Part shown: piece after piece, positions 29,470-38,059 of the stretch
Layout: each line of letters starts with the position of its first letter
Numbering within the stretch: position 1 is the stretch's first letter
Origin: Phycisphaerae bacterium
Lineage (GTDB): Bacteria; Planctomycetota; Phycisphaerae; UBA1845
Direction: 5' to 3'
DNA length: 64,000 nt
NCBI GenBank assembly: GCA_029260075.1
Contig: JAJDDY010000027.1
Coordinates: 190,086-254,085, forward strand
Notes under the pieces: model-generated
Databases searched by the model: none
What the model was told of the DNA's origin: nothing
The model's input: the letters and a program-made list of their open reading frames with translations, nothing else
Made by a program: the position numbers and the translations under genes

Positions 29470-29910
29470 ATGAGCGACTCACAAGACAAATTCGCAACAG
29501 TTATCGGCCCCGACGCGGTATTCAAGGGTCAGCTTTCGTTTGATAAGGGCGCACGTTTGCTTGGCAAGTTTGACGGCGAGATATCCAGCGAAGGCGAGCT
29601 GTTCATCGCCGAAGGGGCAACGCTGACCGGGGACGTTCAAGCCGGCACGGTTTCCATCGAGGGCCACGTAAAGGGCAACGTTCAAGCGAAGGCGAAAGTA
29701 AATCTGAAGGCAGCCGCCAGACTTGAAGGCGACGTCCAAGCCGCGAGGCTGGAGGTGGCTGAGGGCGCCGTGTTGATCGGACGATGCGTCGTCGGGGTCA
29801 ACGGACAGTCCGCACCGCAGACCACCAAGACCGCATCGGCGCCAGCGTCGTCCGTTACGGCCAACCGCGCGAAAGCCCAAGAACGTATCGTGGCGGGCGC
29901 AAAGAAATAG
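29470..29910 (+). CDS. bactofilin 1
   Basis: A 146-residue bactofilin (DUF583). This family of self-assembling beta-helical cytoskeletal proteins positions wall-synthesis, motility or polarity factors at the membrane. The core repeats short beta turns (ATVIGPDAVFKGQLSFDKGARLLGKFDGEI, EGELFIAEGATLTGDVQAG, EGHVKGNVQAKAKVNLKAAARLEGDVQAARLEVAEGAVLIGRC) with the typical 'G-x-(I/V)-x-G' spacing. The unstructured C-terminal tail is Ala/Ser/Thr-rich. ATG 29470 follows AGGAGGGT. A second bactofilin with a zinc ribbon starts 72 bases later, almost certainly cotranscribed, so the two may co-polymerise. Confidence 0.9.
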   Translation: MSDSQDKFATVIGPDAVFKGQLSFDKGARLLGKFDGEISSEGELFIAEGATLTGDVQAGTVSIEGHVKGNVQAKAKVNLKAAARLEGDVQAARLEVAEGAVLIGRCVVGVNGQSAPQTTKTASAPASSVTANRAKAQERIVAGAKK

Positions 29911-29982
29911 GCCGTACGTTTCCTTTGTCGCGCCGCCATCCGGGGTACCCGGGTGGCGCGCGGAAAGGATGTGGGCCGGGTC

Positions 29983-30393
29983 ATGCCGACCGCAAAGAAC
30001 CTCATTTCGGGCAAGTCGAAACAGGTCGTCTGCACGCACTGCGATCAGCCGATGGATGTGGGTAGCCGCGCCATGTCCGTCTTCTGCCCGAACTGTAAGA
30101 AAAGGTTGATCTTGGAGGACTTCAAGATCAAGACGTATTACGCCGTGCGTGATTTCTCAACCTGCGGTGATATCGTGGTCGAAAAGAAAGGCCACATCGT
30201 CGCACCCATCCGGGTGAGCAACCTGATGGTCAAGGGGAAAATCCAAGGCGACGTACGCGCCCGAGGCCGCGTGGACATCAAGAAAACGGGTTCGGTAAAG
30301 GGCGATTTGGAGGCACAGGTTCTTCACATCGAAAACGGTGCCGTGCTGGAGGGGTTCCTGCGTATCGGACCCATCGACAGCGAAACGCCCTGA
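29983..30393 (+). CDS. bactofilin 2 with N-terminal zinc ribbon
   Basis: A 136-residue protein. Residues 17-38 form a four-cysteine zinc ribbon (C17-x2-C20 ... C35-x2-C38, VVCTHCDQPMDV and FCPNCKK). Residues ~55-130 are a bactofilin beta helix (GDIVVEKKGHIVAPIRVSNLM, GKIQGDVRARGRVDIKKTGSV, GDLEAQVLHIENGAVLEG). Bactofilins normally lack a metal-binding head, so the ribbon may bind a partner or nucleic acid. Start choice is uncertain: ATG 29983 has GGAAAGGA 13 bases upstream, and in-frame GTGs at 29953 and 29971 are possible. It sits directly after bactofilin 1 and before a GT2/DUF2304 pair. Confidence 0.85.
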   Translation: MPTAKNLISGKSKQVVCTHCDQPMDVGSRAMSVFCPNCKKRLILEDFKIKTYYAVRDFSTCGDIVVEKKGHIVAPIRVSNLMVKGKIQGDVRARGRVDIKKTGSVKGDLEAQVLHIENGAVLEGFLRIGPIDSETP

Positions 30394-30662
30394 CGACTGC
30401 GTAGCTACGACCGGAATACTGGTACAACGAAGACACCGACACCCGCATTCCGCCCATGCAGCTGACGTAGACACGACACCACGACCGCACCAGTTACCGT
30501 TTGGTCTTGGGCGTCGCACTTCACAAAAATCGTCGCGGATAGCGAAAAACTTAGTCGTTTGGTTATGGGGCTTGGAATCACGCCCCCAATACTGGTACGA
30601 TCAGTTGCCGGGGGCTTGCGATCGGGCCTCTCGGCGGCGGGCGTTCAGGCTGAACGGTAACG

Positions 30663-31388
30663 ATGCGCATGACGACATCCTCGACACCAAGCGAAGACCG
30701 CTCGGCCGACTGGCGGCGCGACACGTACATCGTGATCGCGGCGTACAACGAAGGTACGTGTATCGAACCCGTCGTGCGCGAGGTGCGGGAACAATACGCC
30801 AACGTGATCGTCGTGGACGACGGATCAAGCGATGATACGTTCGACGCCGCCAAACGCTGTGGGGCCTTCGTTCTAAGACATGCCATCAACCGCGGTCAGG
30901 GTGCGGCCATTCAAACCGGCATTGAGTTCGCACTGAAATGCGGAGCAGCCTACATCGTCACGTTCGATGCGGACGGCCAACACCGCGTCGAAGACATCGC
31001 CGCCCTCGTCGAACCGATCGCGCGCGGTGACTGCGAGATTGCGCTCGGCTCGCGTTTTCTTGGGACGACCACGAAAATGCCTGCGACGCGTCGCTTAACG
31101 CTTCGTCTGGCGGTGCTGTTCACACGGGCGGTCAGCCGGGTCAACGTGACCGACGCGCACAACGGGTTCCGCGCGTTCTCTCGAACCGCCGCACGGCAGA
31201 TGAACATTACCTTGGACCGCATGGCCCACGCCAGCGAGTTGATCGATCAAATCCGTGCCACGCGATTGCCGTTTATCGAAGTGCCCGTCGAGATTCGTTA
31301 CACCGAGTACTCGCTGCGCAAGGGTCAGTCTTCACGCGGGGCCATTCAGATTGCGATTCACTATCTTCTTGCCAGGGTGCTGCAATGA
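30663..31388 (+). CDS. GT2 family glycosyltransferase (dolichol-phosphate-mannose-synthase-like)
   Basis: A 241-residue soluble or membrane-associated GT2 enzyme with a GT-A fold. Motifs seen: YIVIAAYNEG (nucleotide binding, ~22-31), VDDGSSDDT (51-59), INRGQGAAIQTG, the DXD-type FDADGQH at 101-107, and GSRFLG. The C-terminal EVPVEIRYTEYSLRKGQSS is the usual acceptor-side motif. It probably transfers a sugar from a nucleotide donor to polyprenyl phosphate. The stop overlaps the ATG of a DUF2304 membrane protein (ATGA), a common pairing in which the small membrane partner is thought to help anchor or flip the product. The ribosome site is weak; ATG 30663 and 30669 are both possible. Confidence 0.9.
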   Translation: MRMTTSSTPSEDRSADWRRDTYIVIAAYNEGTCIEPVVREVREQYANVIVVDDGSSDDTFDAAKRCGAFVLRHAINRGQGAAIQTGIEFALKCGAAYIVTFDADGQHRVEDIAALVEPIARGDCEIALGSRFLGTTTKMPATRRLTLRLAVLFTRAVSRVNVTDAHNGFRAFSRTAARQMNITLDRMAHASELIDQIRATRLPFIEVPVEIRYTEYSLRKGQSSRGAIQIAIHYLLARVLQ

Positions 31389-31747
31389 ACCTTTTTCAGA
31401 TCGTCGCCTTAGCGGTTGTCGGGCTGCTCGCGATCTTCACCCTCGTCGCGTTGGCGCGTGGGTGGGCGACGCGGCGAGAGACTGCGCTTTGGATTTGCGT
31501 TTGGATCGCTGCGGCTGTAGCGCTGGTCTGGCCGAACTTCACGACCAAGATTGCCAAAGCGGTAGGGATCGATCGCGGTTCCAATCTTCTTCTCTACTGC
31601 GCCGTTGTCGTCATGATGATCGGTTTTCTGATGACGTACGTCCGATTGCGACGGTTGCGACGCGACATGACACTTCTGGTTCGACACTTGGCCATACGTG
31701 ACGCCGCCGATCCTACAGACACTGACGCTGATCCTGCAACAAGTTAA
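31385..31747 (+). CDS. DUF2304 family membrane protein
   Basis: A 120-residue protein with three predicted membrane spans (IVALAVVGLLAIFTLVAL, ALWICVWIAAAVALVW, LLLYCAVVVMMIGFLMTYV) followed by RLRRLRRDMTLLVRHLAIRD. This layout, including the basic coiled stretch at the C-terminus, matches DUF2304 proteins that follow GT2 genes in glycan operons. It overlaps the preceding gene by four bases, so the two are translationally coupled. Biochemical function is unknown. Confidence 0.85.
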   Translation: MNLFQIVALAVVGLLAIFTLVALARGWATRRETALWICVWIAAAVALVWPNFTTKIAKAVGIDRGSNLLLYCAVVVMMIGFLMTYVRLRRLRRDMTLLVRHLAIRDAADPTDTDADPATS

Positions 31748-32073
31748 CCCTACAGCGCGACGTAACTTGTAGCGCAGGCTTCCAGCCCGCATTACCCGCG
31801 ATTACGATGCACGCAAGATGCCCGCGCCACGGGTCCACGGCGACTTTGAGCTGTAGTGTTAATAGCCTGTTAAAAAACTCTTGTATTCAAGCACGTCGCC
31901 GCGAGCCCGTGACGACGGGGCGCGTCCAGATAGGGAGGCGGAAATCGTTAATGGATCACCGGCTGGAAGCCGGTGCCACACTTTCCCAACGGGCTGTTAA
32001 CCGCGGCCCGCACGACTCTGAACATCCCCGCCGTGAAGTGATCGGCAAATCGCCAACACGATTAGGTCCACCG
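31748..32073. other. convergent intergenic region with a full 140-bp repeat copy
   Basis: Between the convergent DUF2304 and Nudix-fusion genes. Besides the repeat at 31861-32000 no gene is supported and no hairpin-T terminator was found. Confidence 0.5.
31861..32000 (+). repeat. 140-bp MITE-like repeat, copy 2
   Basis: Left end AATAGCCTGTTAAAAAACTC and right end CCCAACGGGCTGTTAA are imperfect inverted repeats. The internal core GGCGGAAATCGTTAATGGAT is followed by the palindrome ACCGGCTGGAAGCCGGT. It shares GCACGTCGCCGCGAGCCCG-like sequence with copy 1. Confidence 0.7.
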
Positions 32074-33558
32074 CTACGTGTTTCGGTTCGACGGCAGTGC
32101 GCCGTAGCACATCCAGCAAGTCCGCTCATACCACGGCTCGCCCCACTCGTGTCGGCCATGCAAGAGGAGGCCGGCCTGTGCGACCGGCGTGATGAGGGAT
32201 GCGCCGAGCAAGAATTGCATTACCGTATCCGGTTCGTCGTATACGAATTCGATCGCAGTGTGTTCGCCTCCTTCACTTGACGCGTCGAAATACAACTTCA
32301 GCGCGGCGCGTGACAGCGAGAGTTCTGCTTCGAAAATGAACTCCGGTTGCACGATCGACGTGTCACGAGCCAAACCGACGAGGACGACATCGCCGATGGC
32401 TTCTCGATCGACACCCAGCTCTTCGTGAAGCTCACGTTGCACACTCGCGAACGGATCGCATATTCCTTCGACTGTCTTGTCAGCCGGTTCGAGCATGCCC
32501 CCGAACAGATGCAACCGCCCGCCATGATGGACGACGCGTTGACTTCGACGGCCCAGTGCCAAATATCCATCACTCGTCCGCACGATAGCGCTCACCCCGA
32601 TCGGATTCGCCAGCAACTCCGGATCCACCGGCTCGGTCGCCGTCGCTACGGCCAGGTTGGTCCCCACGAAATCGCGGAAACACGTCGGCGCGAGCGACAA
32701 GTGCAACGACTGCGCCGTCGGGCCGAATCCGTTCAGTCGGACAAGCTCGCCGTTGAACAACAGGGCGCCGGTTTGCTCTGCGCGTACGAGGGCATCCTGC
32801 CAACGCTGTGCGATCTGATCCGCTTGCTCAGTTGGAACGGACCACAACCGCCCTTCCCATTGCTGCGTCACTTGCACCAGTGCATATCGCCCGAACACAT
32901 CGACGACAAAAGGCGGACCGGCGTCGCACACAGCGTCGCAATCGCTTGACATGACGCGGCGCGGCGGGGTCGAGCCCGGTCGACCGCGAAACGAAGCCAG
33001 CGTCAATCCGAAGAGCGTCCACCCGGGGAACGAGAACAGCACCACATACAATGTAAACTCGAAGGCGCTGCTCACCATGACCGCACCGGCCGTCGGTCCA
33101 CGCGGCGGCATGTTGAGCACGCGAAAGGCGCCGGCGATCGCACACACTACGGACAAGCACGCAACGAATCTAAACACGTGCCCGAGTTCGCGCTGTGGCA
33201 TCGGCCAACGTCCGACCGCACGAAGCGCGAGAAACGCCAAGGCGAGATGCCCCACCCCCGCCATCACGACAGCCAACACGGTAACGCCGTCGAGCAAACC
33301 GAGCGTCTGAGCGCGGCCCATTAGGAACGTCACCGTCAGGAGCGAACCGGTTCCGAGAGCGAGCGCGAGCGCCAGAGTCGCGAGGCGACGTGTGTTGGGC
33401 CCTGTATCAGACGACGAAATGATTTGGTCCGGATCGATACGCCAACCGCACCACGGACATCGATCGGTGGTTGCACCCGTCAGGTTATAGTCGCACTCGG
33501 GACAGACGCCATCCGCGTCCACGGGTCGCGTCTTCGAGATTGTGTCCGTCAGAACCAT
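32074..33558 (-). CDS. zinc-ribbon / membrane / Nudix hydrolase fusion protein
   Basis: 494 residues. The N-terminal zinc ribbon has C19-x2-C22 and C34-x2-C37 (VCPECDYNL, RCPWCGWR). Four hydrophobic spans follow (about residues 58-190). The C-terminal half is a Nudix domain: PIGVSAIVRTSDGYLALGRRS leads to LHLFGGMLEP, and the Nudix helix carries RELHEELGV (375-383), giving the R-E-x2-E-E-x-G part of the box. The spacing between the box glycine and the helix is longer than in the strict consensus. Nudix enzymes hydrolyse nucleoside diphosphates linked to another group; attachment to the membrane suggests a cytoplasmic-face substrate. The ATG 33558 is preceded by GAAGGCGG. The substrate cannot be told. 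Confidence 0.8.
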   Translation of the reverse strand: MVLTDTISKTRPVDADGVCPECDYNLTGATTDRCPWCGWRIDPDQIISSSDTGPNTRRLATLALALALGTGSLLTVTFLMGRAQTLGLLDGVTVLAVVMAGVGHLALAFLALRAVGRWPMPQRELGHVFRFVACLSVVCAIAGAFRVLNMPPRGPTAGAVMVSSAFEFTLYVVLFSFPGWTLFGLTLASFRGRPGSTPPRRVMSSDCDAVCDAGPPFVVDVFGRYALVQVTQQWEGRLWSVPTEQADQIAQRWQDALVRAEQTGALLFNGELVRLNGFGPTAQSLHLSLAPTCFRDFVGTNLAVATATEPVDPELLANPIGVSAIVRTSDGYLALGRRSQRVVHHGGRLHLFGGMLEPADKTVEGICDPFASVQRELHEELGVDREAIGDVVLVGLARDTSIVQPEFIFEAELSLSRAALKLYFDASSEGGEHTAIEFVYDEPDTVMQFLLGASLITPVAQAGLLLHGRHEWGEPWYERTCWMCYGALPSNRNT

Positions 33559-33592
33559 CGAGCGCCGCCTTCGCGCATTTAGCCACGCCGCG

Positions 33593-33838
33593 TTAGAACA
33601 CCGTTACCATAATCTTGGCTACGACCAGCGCGAGCACGACCGCGAAGAGAATCCAACGTTTGCGCGACGCGGCGGGATAGACCGGGACGATCCACTCGCC
33701 GCAGTGTGGACATTGTTGCGTGTCCTCATGCACAGCGGTGTGGCAGCTTGGACATTCGAGCAGATCGTCCTCGTCGGCGTCGGCGTCGGCGTCTTCGTCG
33801 TCTACCCACTCCTCGTCAGCGTAATCGTCGTACGTCAT
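33593..33838 (-). CDS. small acidic zinc-ribbon membrane protein
   Basis: An 81-residue protein. Residues 1-28 are strongly acidic (YADEEWVDDEDADADADEDD). A zinc ribbon follows with C29-x2-C32 and C43-x2-C46 (ECPSCHTAVHEDTQQCPHCG), then a single C-terminal membrane span (WILFAVVLALVVAKIMVTVF). A double-zinc-ribbon head plus a tail anchor is common in planctomycetes and of unknown role. ATG 33838 is chosen because the acidic head begins there; the upstream in-frame extension to 33904 is Arg-rich and unlike the rest. The ribosome site is weak. The gene lies 34 bases upstream of the Nudix fusion gene in the same direction. Confidence 0.7.
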   Translation of the reverse strand: MTYDDYADEEWVDDEDADADADEDDLLECPSCHTAVHEDTQQCPHCGEWIVPVYPAASRKRWILFAVVLALVVAKIMVTVF

Positions 33839-33954
33839 GTGCTCACTGTCCGACCCAACCGACCGCTGAACATTCGTGGTCGGGCGTATCACCCACCCCC
33901 GCACAGGTTCCGAGTCGGGCCCACGCGGGACCTTCAGCCCATTTCAAACGGGAG

Positions 33955-34530
33955 CTAGCCAACCGGCACCGCCTTAATGATCTCGATCATCTCCTTGAAC
34001 TTCGGCGTATCGCAGCGCTCGCACAACTCGAACAAGACGCTTTCGACGGTGGTCACCCAGACGCCTTCCTGCCTCATGCGATGCAGGGCTCCGTCGTAGT
34101 CGATCTGTCGGCGTGATCCGGTCGCGTCGGCGCAAACGAACACGTCGTAGTCTCGACTTACGAGATCGAGCGCGGTCTGTTGCACGCACACATGCGTCTC
34201 GATACCAATCAATATCACCTGCGGGCGATCGATGGCTACCATGGCATCACGCACAGATGACTCCGCCCACGCACTGAACGCACTCTTGTCCAACCGCTGC
34301 GGTTTGCAAGCTTCGAAATTGGCGCTGACGGCGGTGTGCGTTGGGCCAAGACCCTTGGCGTATTGCTCGGTGATGACAACCGGTAGGTTGAACAGGCCTA
34401 CTCCGCGTGCCAACGTGTTGCACGCAGCGATCACGCCATCTTTGTCGCGAATGAGGGGAAGGAGTTTTTCCTGGAGGTCGATGACCAGCACAAGGGCAAG
34501 GTCTACGTCAAGCTGATTGGCTCGCAACAT
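33955..34530 (-). CDS. isochorismatase-family hydrolase
   Basis: A 191-residue cysteine hydrolase. The catalytic triad of the family fits D18 (VLVIDLQEK), K82 (DKSAFSAW) and C115 (GIETHVCVQQTALD), with the non-proline cis-peptide region just before the Cys. It resembles the YcaC/ISOC1-like branch more than EntB. Members hydrolyse amides or related bonds; the substrate here is unknown. ATG 34530 is chosen. A GTG at 34557 adds nine residues (SKHQLRRF), but neither start has a strong ribosome site. It is followed on the same strand after 116 bases by the small zinc-ribbon gene. Confidence 0.85.
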   Translation of the reverse strand: MLRANQLDVDLALVLVIDLQEKLLPLIRDKDGVIAACNTLARGVGLFNLPVVITEQYAKGLGPTHTAVSANFEACKPQRLDKSAFSAWAESSVRDAMVAIDRPQVILIGIETHVCVQQTALDLVSRDYDVFVCADATGSRRQIDYDGALHRMRQEGVWVTTVESVLFELCERCDTPKFKEMIEIIKAVPVG

Positions 34531-34564
34531 GAATCGTCTCAACTGATGCTTTGACACGCCTTAA

Positions 34565-34675
34565 GTGACGGGCTCGTCCGATCCGAGCCGCGACCGTGAG
34601 GGAGCGATGTCAGTCTGTCACGACGGGCTATCGAACGTCCGCTTCCGCACGGACGCGACTCGGTAAACCCGTCAG
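34565..34675. repeat. GAGCCGCGACCG-type palindromic repeat (copy 2)
   Basis: GTGACGGGCT...CCGAGCCGCGACCGTGAGGG is mirrored by CGTCCGCTTCCGCACGG ... GACTCGG ... AACCCGTCA. The outer arms GTGACGGG/CCCGTCA are shared with the copies at 61200 and 62438. Confidence 0.65.
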
Positions 34676-34759
34676 TCGATGTGCGACATAGCACCAGCGC
34701 CATGTCAGCGGTCGATTGACAGACCGGGAAGCCCAGGGGCTTAGCCGTAGCGGACGAGA

Positions 34760-34831
34760 ATCAACGCTGGATTCGACTCCCCCACCTCTAAAGAGATGGG
34801 CCACCCAGTCTCTACGGAGATGGGCCACCCG
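34760..34831. repeat. CTCCCCCAC-hairpin-GGGCCACCC repeat (copy 1)
   Basis: Contains GCTGGATTCGACTCCCCCAC followed by a small hairpin and two copies of GATGGGCCACCC (34795 and 34819). A second copy of the whole unit is at 62529-62608. Confidence 0.6.
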
Positions 34832-34833
34832 GC

Positions 34834-34890
34834 TGCTAATGGATCACCGGCTGGCAGCCGGTGCCACACCTGTTCAACAGGCTGCCAGGG
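34834..34890 (+). repeat. right-end fragment of the 140-bp repeat
   Basis: CTAATGGATCACCGGCTGGC, AGCCGGTGCCACACC and TTCAACAGGCTGCC match the right 55 bases of the full copies; the left part is missing. Confidence 0.65.
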
Positions 34891-34916
34891 TAACCCGGCG
34901 TGGCGTGGCGTTCAAC

Positions 34917-35100
34917 CTAGTGCAGCGTCACACCTTAATCTTCGGGTTGTCGCACCCCGCACGACCGGAACCAAGCGCGGGTCAGAGCCCACCGCGCTAG
35001 CGGTGGGACCGGTCCGCGGGCTGGCGCCCACGGCTCTGATGCCGCACGAACCGACGAGCCAATCCCAAAACCCACAAGAGGACGTGTGACCCTGCACTAG
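34917..35100. repeat. 184-bp element with 17-bp terminal inverted repeats
   Basis: The left end CTAGTGCAGCGTCACAC (34917-34933) and right end GTGTGACCCTGCACTAG (35084-35100) match in inverted orientation at 16 of 17 positions. The interior carries a large imperfect palindrome around GCCCACCGCGCTAGCGGTGG. No coding capacity. It has the form of a miniature inverted-repeat element. Confidence 0.6.
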
Positions 35101-35206
35101 TGCTTGGTCACACCGTAATGTTTGGGTTGGCGATGTCCGCTCCTTGATGGTCGCGGTTCTGATCTGACAAACGCAACCCGAATTCTTAGCTGTGACACAG
35201 CACTAG
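35097..35206. repeat. 110-bp relative of the CTAGTGC-ended element
   Basis: The left end CTAGTGCTTGGTCACA shares its CTAG with the previous element, and the right end is TGTGACACAGCACTAG (14 of 16 match inverted). Subterminal GGGTTGGCG and CGCAACCC are also inverted. Confidence 0.55.
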
Positions 35207-35246
35207 CATGCTCAACACACCGGCCGGACAAACGTGTTCCCCCCGA

Positions 35247-38042
35247 TCAATCGCCAGCGGCGGCGCGACGTTCGTTTTTCCGTTGCAGGCGACGCAGGGG
35301 TGTCGCCGTCGCCGATCCGCCGAGCTCGGGATAGAGATAGGCTTGCTGCTCGATCACTTTGATAATACCCGCCGGGTCGTGCTTGAGCTTCGATCGACAT
35401 TGAAGATCGCGCAGCAGCGCCTTCCACCGAAGCGGCTCTGCGGTCGGCACGTTGATTGCGAGCCGATTGAACACCGGTAGCGCACGCTCAAACTCGTCCA
35501 ACCCGTAGAGTGCTTCGGCATAACCCATGAGCACAGGCCAATCCGTTGTCGCCGGAGGGTCGGTTGCCGCGTCTCCTTTCGGCAGTAGAAGCTGAAACAG
35601 TGCGCGGGCGCGTTTCAAATTGCCGGCGTTGAGATGGGATTGTGCGCGGCGTGTGGCCAGGGTCTTCAGCTCTTCGGCTGACGTGGACGATTCGGCGCGC
35701 GTCGCCCATATGTACGTCTGCTCGCTGATCAACAGCGCCATATCGGTCTTCTTATTCGCCGTTTCTTGATCACCCGCTTGTCGCGCAGCGTCGGCATCGT
35801 TCGTGAATGCGAAGTAGAGTGAGCGCAGCGTCGGTCCGGCACCGGCTGCATCAGCAGCGATGTAGGTGGGTATCGCTTGGGCGGCGTCATCGAGACGCCC
35901 GAGCTTTTCGAACGCCACCATACGCACACGCCAAACGCGACCCAACAAGTCTCGCCGATCGGAAAACTCGGTTTCGAATTGCTCCAACGACTCGAGGGCA
36001 CGGACGAACCGCTCCACGCCGGGCAACACGCTAACTTCGGCAGCCAGGATACGCGATCGGGCCAACATTTGACCAATGTCAGGACCGCTTCGCTGATCGC
36101 CGCGCTTTCGCGCCAGGCGTTCGAAGTCTGTATGCAACAGGAAGAAAGCGGCGCTGTCTCGTTGCAACTCCGTCGGGCGCGATCTGGCTAACTCGTTCGC
36201 CTGATCGAGTAAAAGCAACGCGGCGCAACGCATACGCGAAAAGACGCTGAGTAGGTAGTGTTCGTGCGACGCGCGCACCAAGGCGTATTGCGTGGCGGCT
36301 GGACCGTACTCTTTCAGCTCATCCAAGAGCTGCGCGTAGTAGAAACGCCAGTACTTCGCCGCGTCGCTGTCCGCGTAGCGCGTGATCAATTCGTGCAATG
36401 CACTGCGATAAAGTCGTGCGGTTTCGGGATGATCACGATGAGCCGGATCGCGCATCAACTCAGACGCCACCTCCACCGCATACGTCGCAGCCTGTGTGGC
36501 CAAGGCGTCGGCCCCGTGATCGCGAACCAACTCAAGGAACTGATGAATCGAAGGGACGGCGTCGCCGCGACGATAGTGGGCGACGGCGGTGTTGAACAAC
36601 ATCTGCGGTACCAGCGTTCGCTGATCGGCACTGGCCTTTTTCAAAAACCTTTCACCGACCGACACGGCTCGTTCGAGCAGTCGGTCGAGGCGGTCGCGGT
36701 CTTGATTGGCTTCGTGGAGGAGTCCGGCCACCAGAGCGCACTGTTCCAGAGGATCAAGCGAATCAGGATCCACATTCGGGTCGAACATGTCGTACAAAAT
36801 GGCGTAGAGCTGATCTCGCTGGTCCGGTCGGCGGCGGGCGAGGGTATCAAGCGCCTGCCATGCTTTGACGCGGCGTTGACGGGCGTCGACCCTATGACCC
36901 GTTCGATCGGCGAATTCGGCGGACCGGCGGTATATGGATCGCTCCAATATCGCCGACGCCACGCGAAGTGCAAAATCGCCGGGTTGATCGCGCATGAACA
37001 CTTGGCGGAACTTGCCGAGCGATTGGAGCGCGCTGTCGAACGCCCCGGCTCGGGACGCGTTGCGGATACGCTCCAACCACGCGAGGTTCACCGCCCAGCG
37101 AACGCGATTTCGCTCCGCCGCGTCGTCAAGTCTAGCGCCGATCTCGGTCGCGCGGGTCAGATGATCACGGGCGGTTTCGAAATGACCGAGGCGACTGTGC
37201 GCGGCGCCGCTTATCAATAGCGACTGTATCTGCACACCGCTCGTGGCATGGGGTCGGCTTACAAGGTAGGGCATTTTGTCCAGGTGTTGAAGAATCGTGT
37301 TCAGGCGCGCAGCCCGAACCGGGTCGGACGGACTGCGCGGGAGAGAGTCATACCACAGGGCCCAGAGCAGTACGTAGTCGACCTGCGGTTGAAGGCGATC
37401 AAGCTCTTCGATATAGCCCGACGCGTCCAAGCGGTCGAACTGTGGCACGGGCAGTCGATCGACGCGCTGGTTTTCGCGTTGCAAATCTTCCGCGAGGTCG
37501 GTCAAAAGGGTCACCGCGATGGCAGCGAGCGTAGCAAGTTGAGCGCGATCGTCGCTGGTCCCGCCGAAATAGAGCACGCTGGTGAGATAGGGTTCGGCCT
37601 GTTCATAGAGCGTGGAACGGGCGAGGTCGTAACGCCATGCGAACGCCCGTCGATCGTTGCCGCCCTGAGCAATCGCGTGCTCGAGGATGCGGTTGGCTTC
37701 GGCGAGCGCTGCCCGACGTTCGGCCACGCTGCGACCGGAATCAGCAGACTCCGCCAGGCGGAGGGCGCGCATGGTCATGAGCGATTCCGTGCGATCGGCT
37801 GGCGGATATTCTGCAAGATGAAGGGCGAGGATTTCGTTGAGCCCGCGACGCGTCAGACCGGCGCGAAACGTCGGACCATCAAACCGGCGCTCCTCGGCCG
37901 GAACTTTTTTCGGTTCCGTCAATTGACCAGACGCCGTCGCGGACAATAAGAAGCAAACAATTACGACCGAAACGCAGGCGTCGATGAATGTGCCTGCCCG
38001 CCGTTGGGCGTATACGATTGTTCGTCTGCGTTGAACTCGCAC
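35247..38042 (-). CDS. large secreted TPR-type protein of the ExbB/ExbD cluster
   Basis: 931 residues from GTG 38042. A basic N-terminus and hydrophobic segment CVSVVIVCFLLSATASG indicate export. The rest is almost all helical, with pairs of Ala/Leu/Arg-rich helices consistent with degenerate TPR repeats (for example SLLISGAAHSRLGHFETARDHLTRA, LFNTAVAHYRRGDAVPSIHQFLEL and VLMGYAEALYGLDEFERALPVFNRL). The C-terminus is basic. It is the last gene of a minus-strand cluster (VWA protein, secreted TPR-like protein, ExbB, two ExbD, this gene), separated from the second ExbD by about 300 bases that include two repeats. A role as periplasmic scaffold for the ExbB/ExbD motor is inferred from context only. 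The ribosome site is weak. Confidence 0.8.
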   Translation of the reverse strand: MRVQRRRTIVYAQRRAGTFIDACVSVVIVCFLLSATASGQLTEPKKVPAEERRFDGPTFRAGLTRRGLNEILALHLAEYPPADRTESLMTMRALRLAESADSGRSVAERRAALAEANRILEHAIAQGGNDRRAFAWRYDLARSTLYEQAEPYLTSVLYFGGTSDDRAQLATLAAIAVTLLTDLAEDLQRENQRVDRLPVPQFDRLDASGYIEELDRLQPQVDYVLLWALWYDSLPRSPSDPVRAARLNTILQHLDKMPYLVSRPHATSGVQIQSLLISGAAHSRLGHFETARDHLTRATEIGARLDDAAERNRVRWAVNLAWLERIRNASRAGAFDSALQSLGKFRQVFMRDQPGDFALRVASAILERSIYRRSAEFADRTGHRVDARQRRVKAWQALDTLARRRPDQRDQLYAILYDMFDPNVDPDSLDPLEQCALVAGLLHEANQDRDRLDRLLERAVSVGERFLKKASADQRTLVPQMLFNTAVAHYRRGDAVPSIHQFLELVRDHGADALATQAATYAVEVASELMRDPAHRDHPETARLYRSALHELITRYADSDAAKYWRFYYAQLLDELKEYGPAATQYALVRASHEHYLLSVFSRMRCAALLLLDQANELARSRPTELQRDSAAFFLLHTDFERLARKRGDQRSGPDIGQMLARSRILAAEVSVLPGVERFVRALESLEQFETEFSDRRDLLGRVWRVRMVAFEKLGRLDDAAQAIPTYIAADAAGAGPTLRSLYFAFTNDADAARQAGDQETANKKTDMALLISEQTYIWATRAESSTSAEELKTLATRRAQSHLNAGNLKRARALFQLLLPKGDAATDPPATTDWPVLMGYAEALYGLDEFERALPVFNRLAINVPTAEPLRWKALLRDLQCRSKLKHDPAGIIKVIEQQAYLYPELGGSATATPLRRLQRKNERRAAAGD

Positions 38043-38059
38043 GAGCTTACCAACCTAAC

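Larger units (their letters stand above)
34531..35246. other. repeat-rich intergenic island
   Basis: About 715 bases without a supported gene, almost entirely built of repeats. These are a GAGCCGCGACCG palindrome, a GGGCCACCC hairpin unit, a fragment of the 140-bp repeat, and two CTAGTGC-ended elements joined end to end. Confidence 0.65.
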
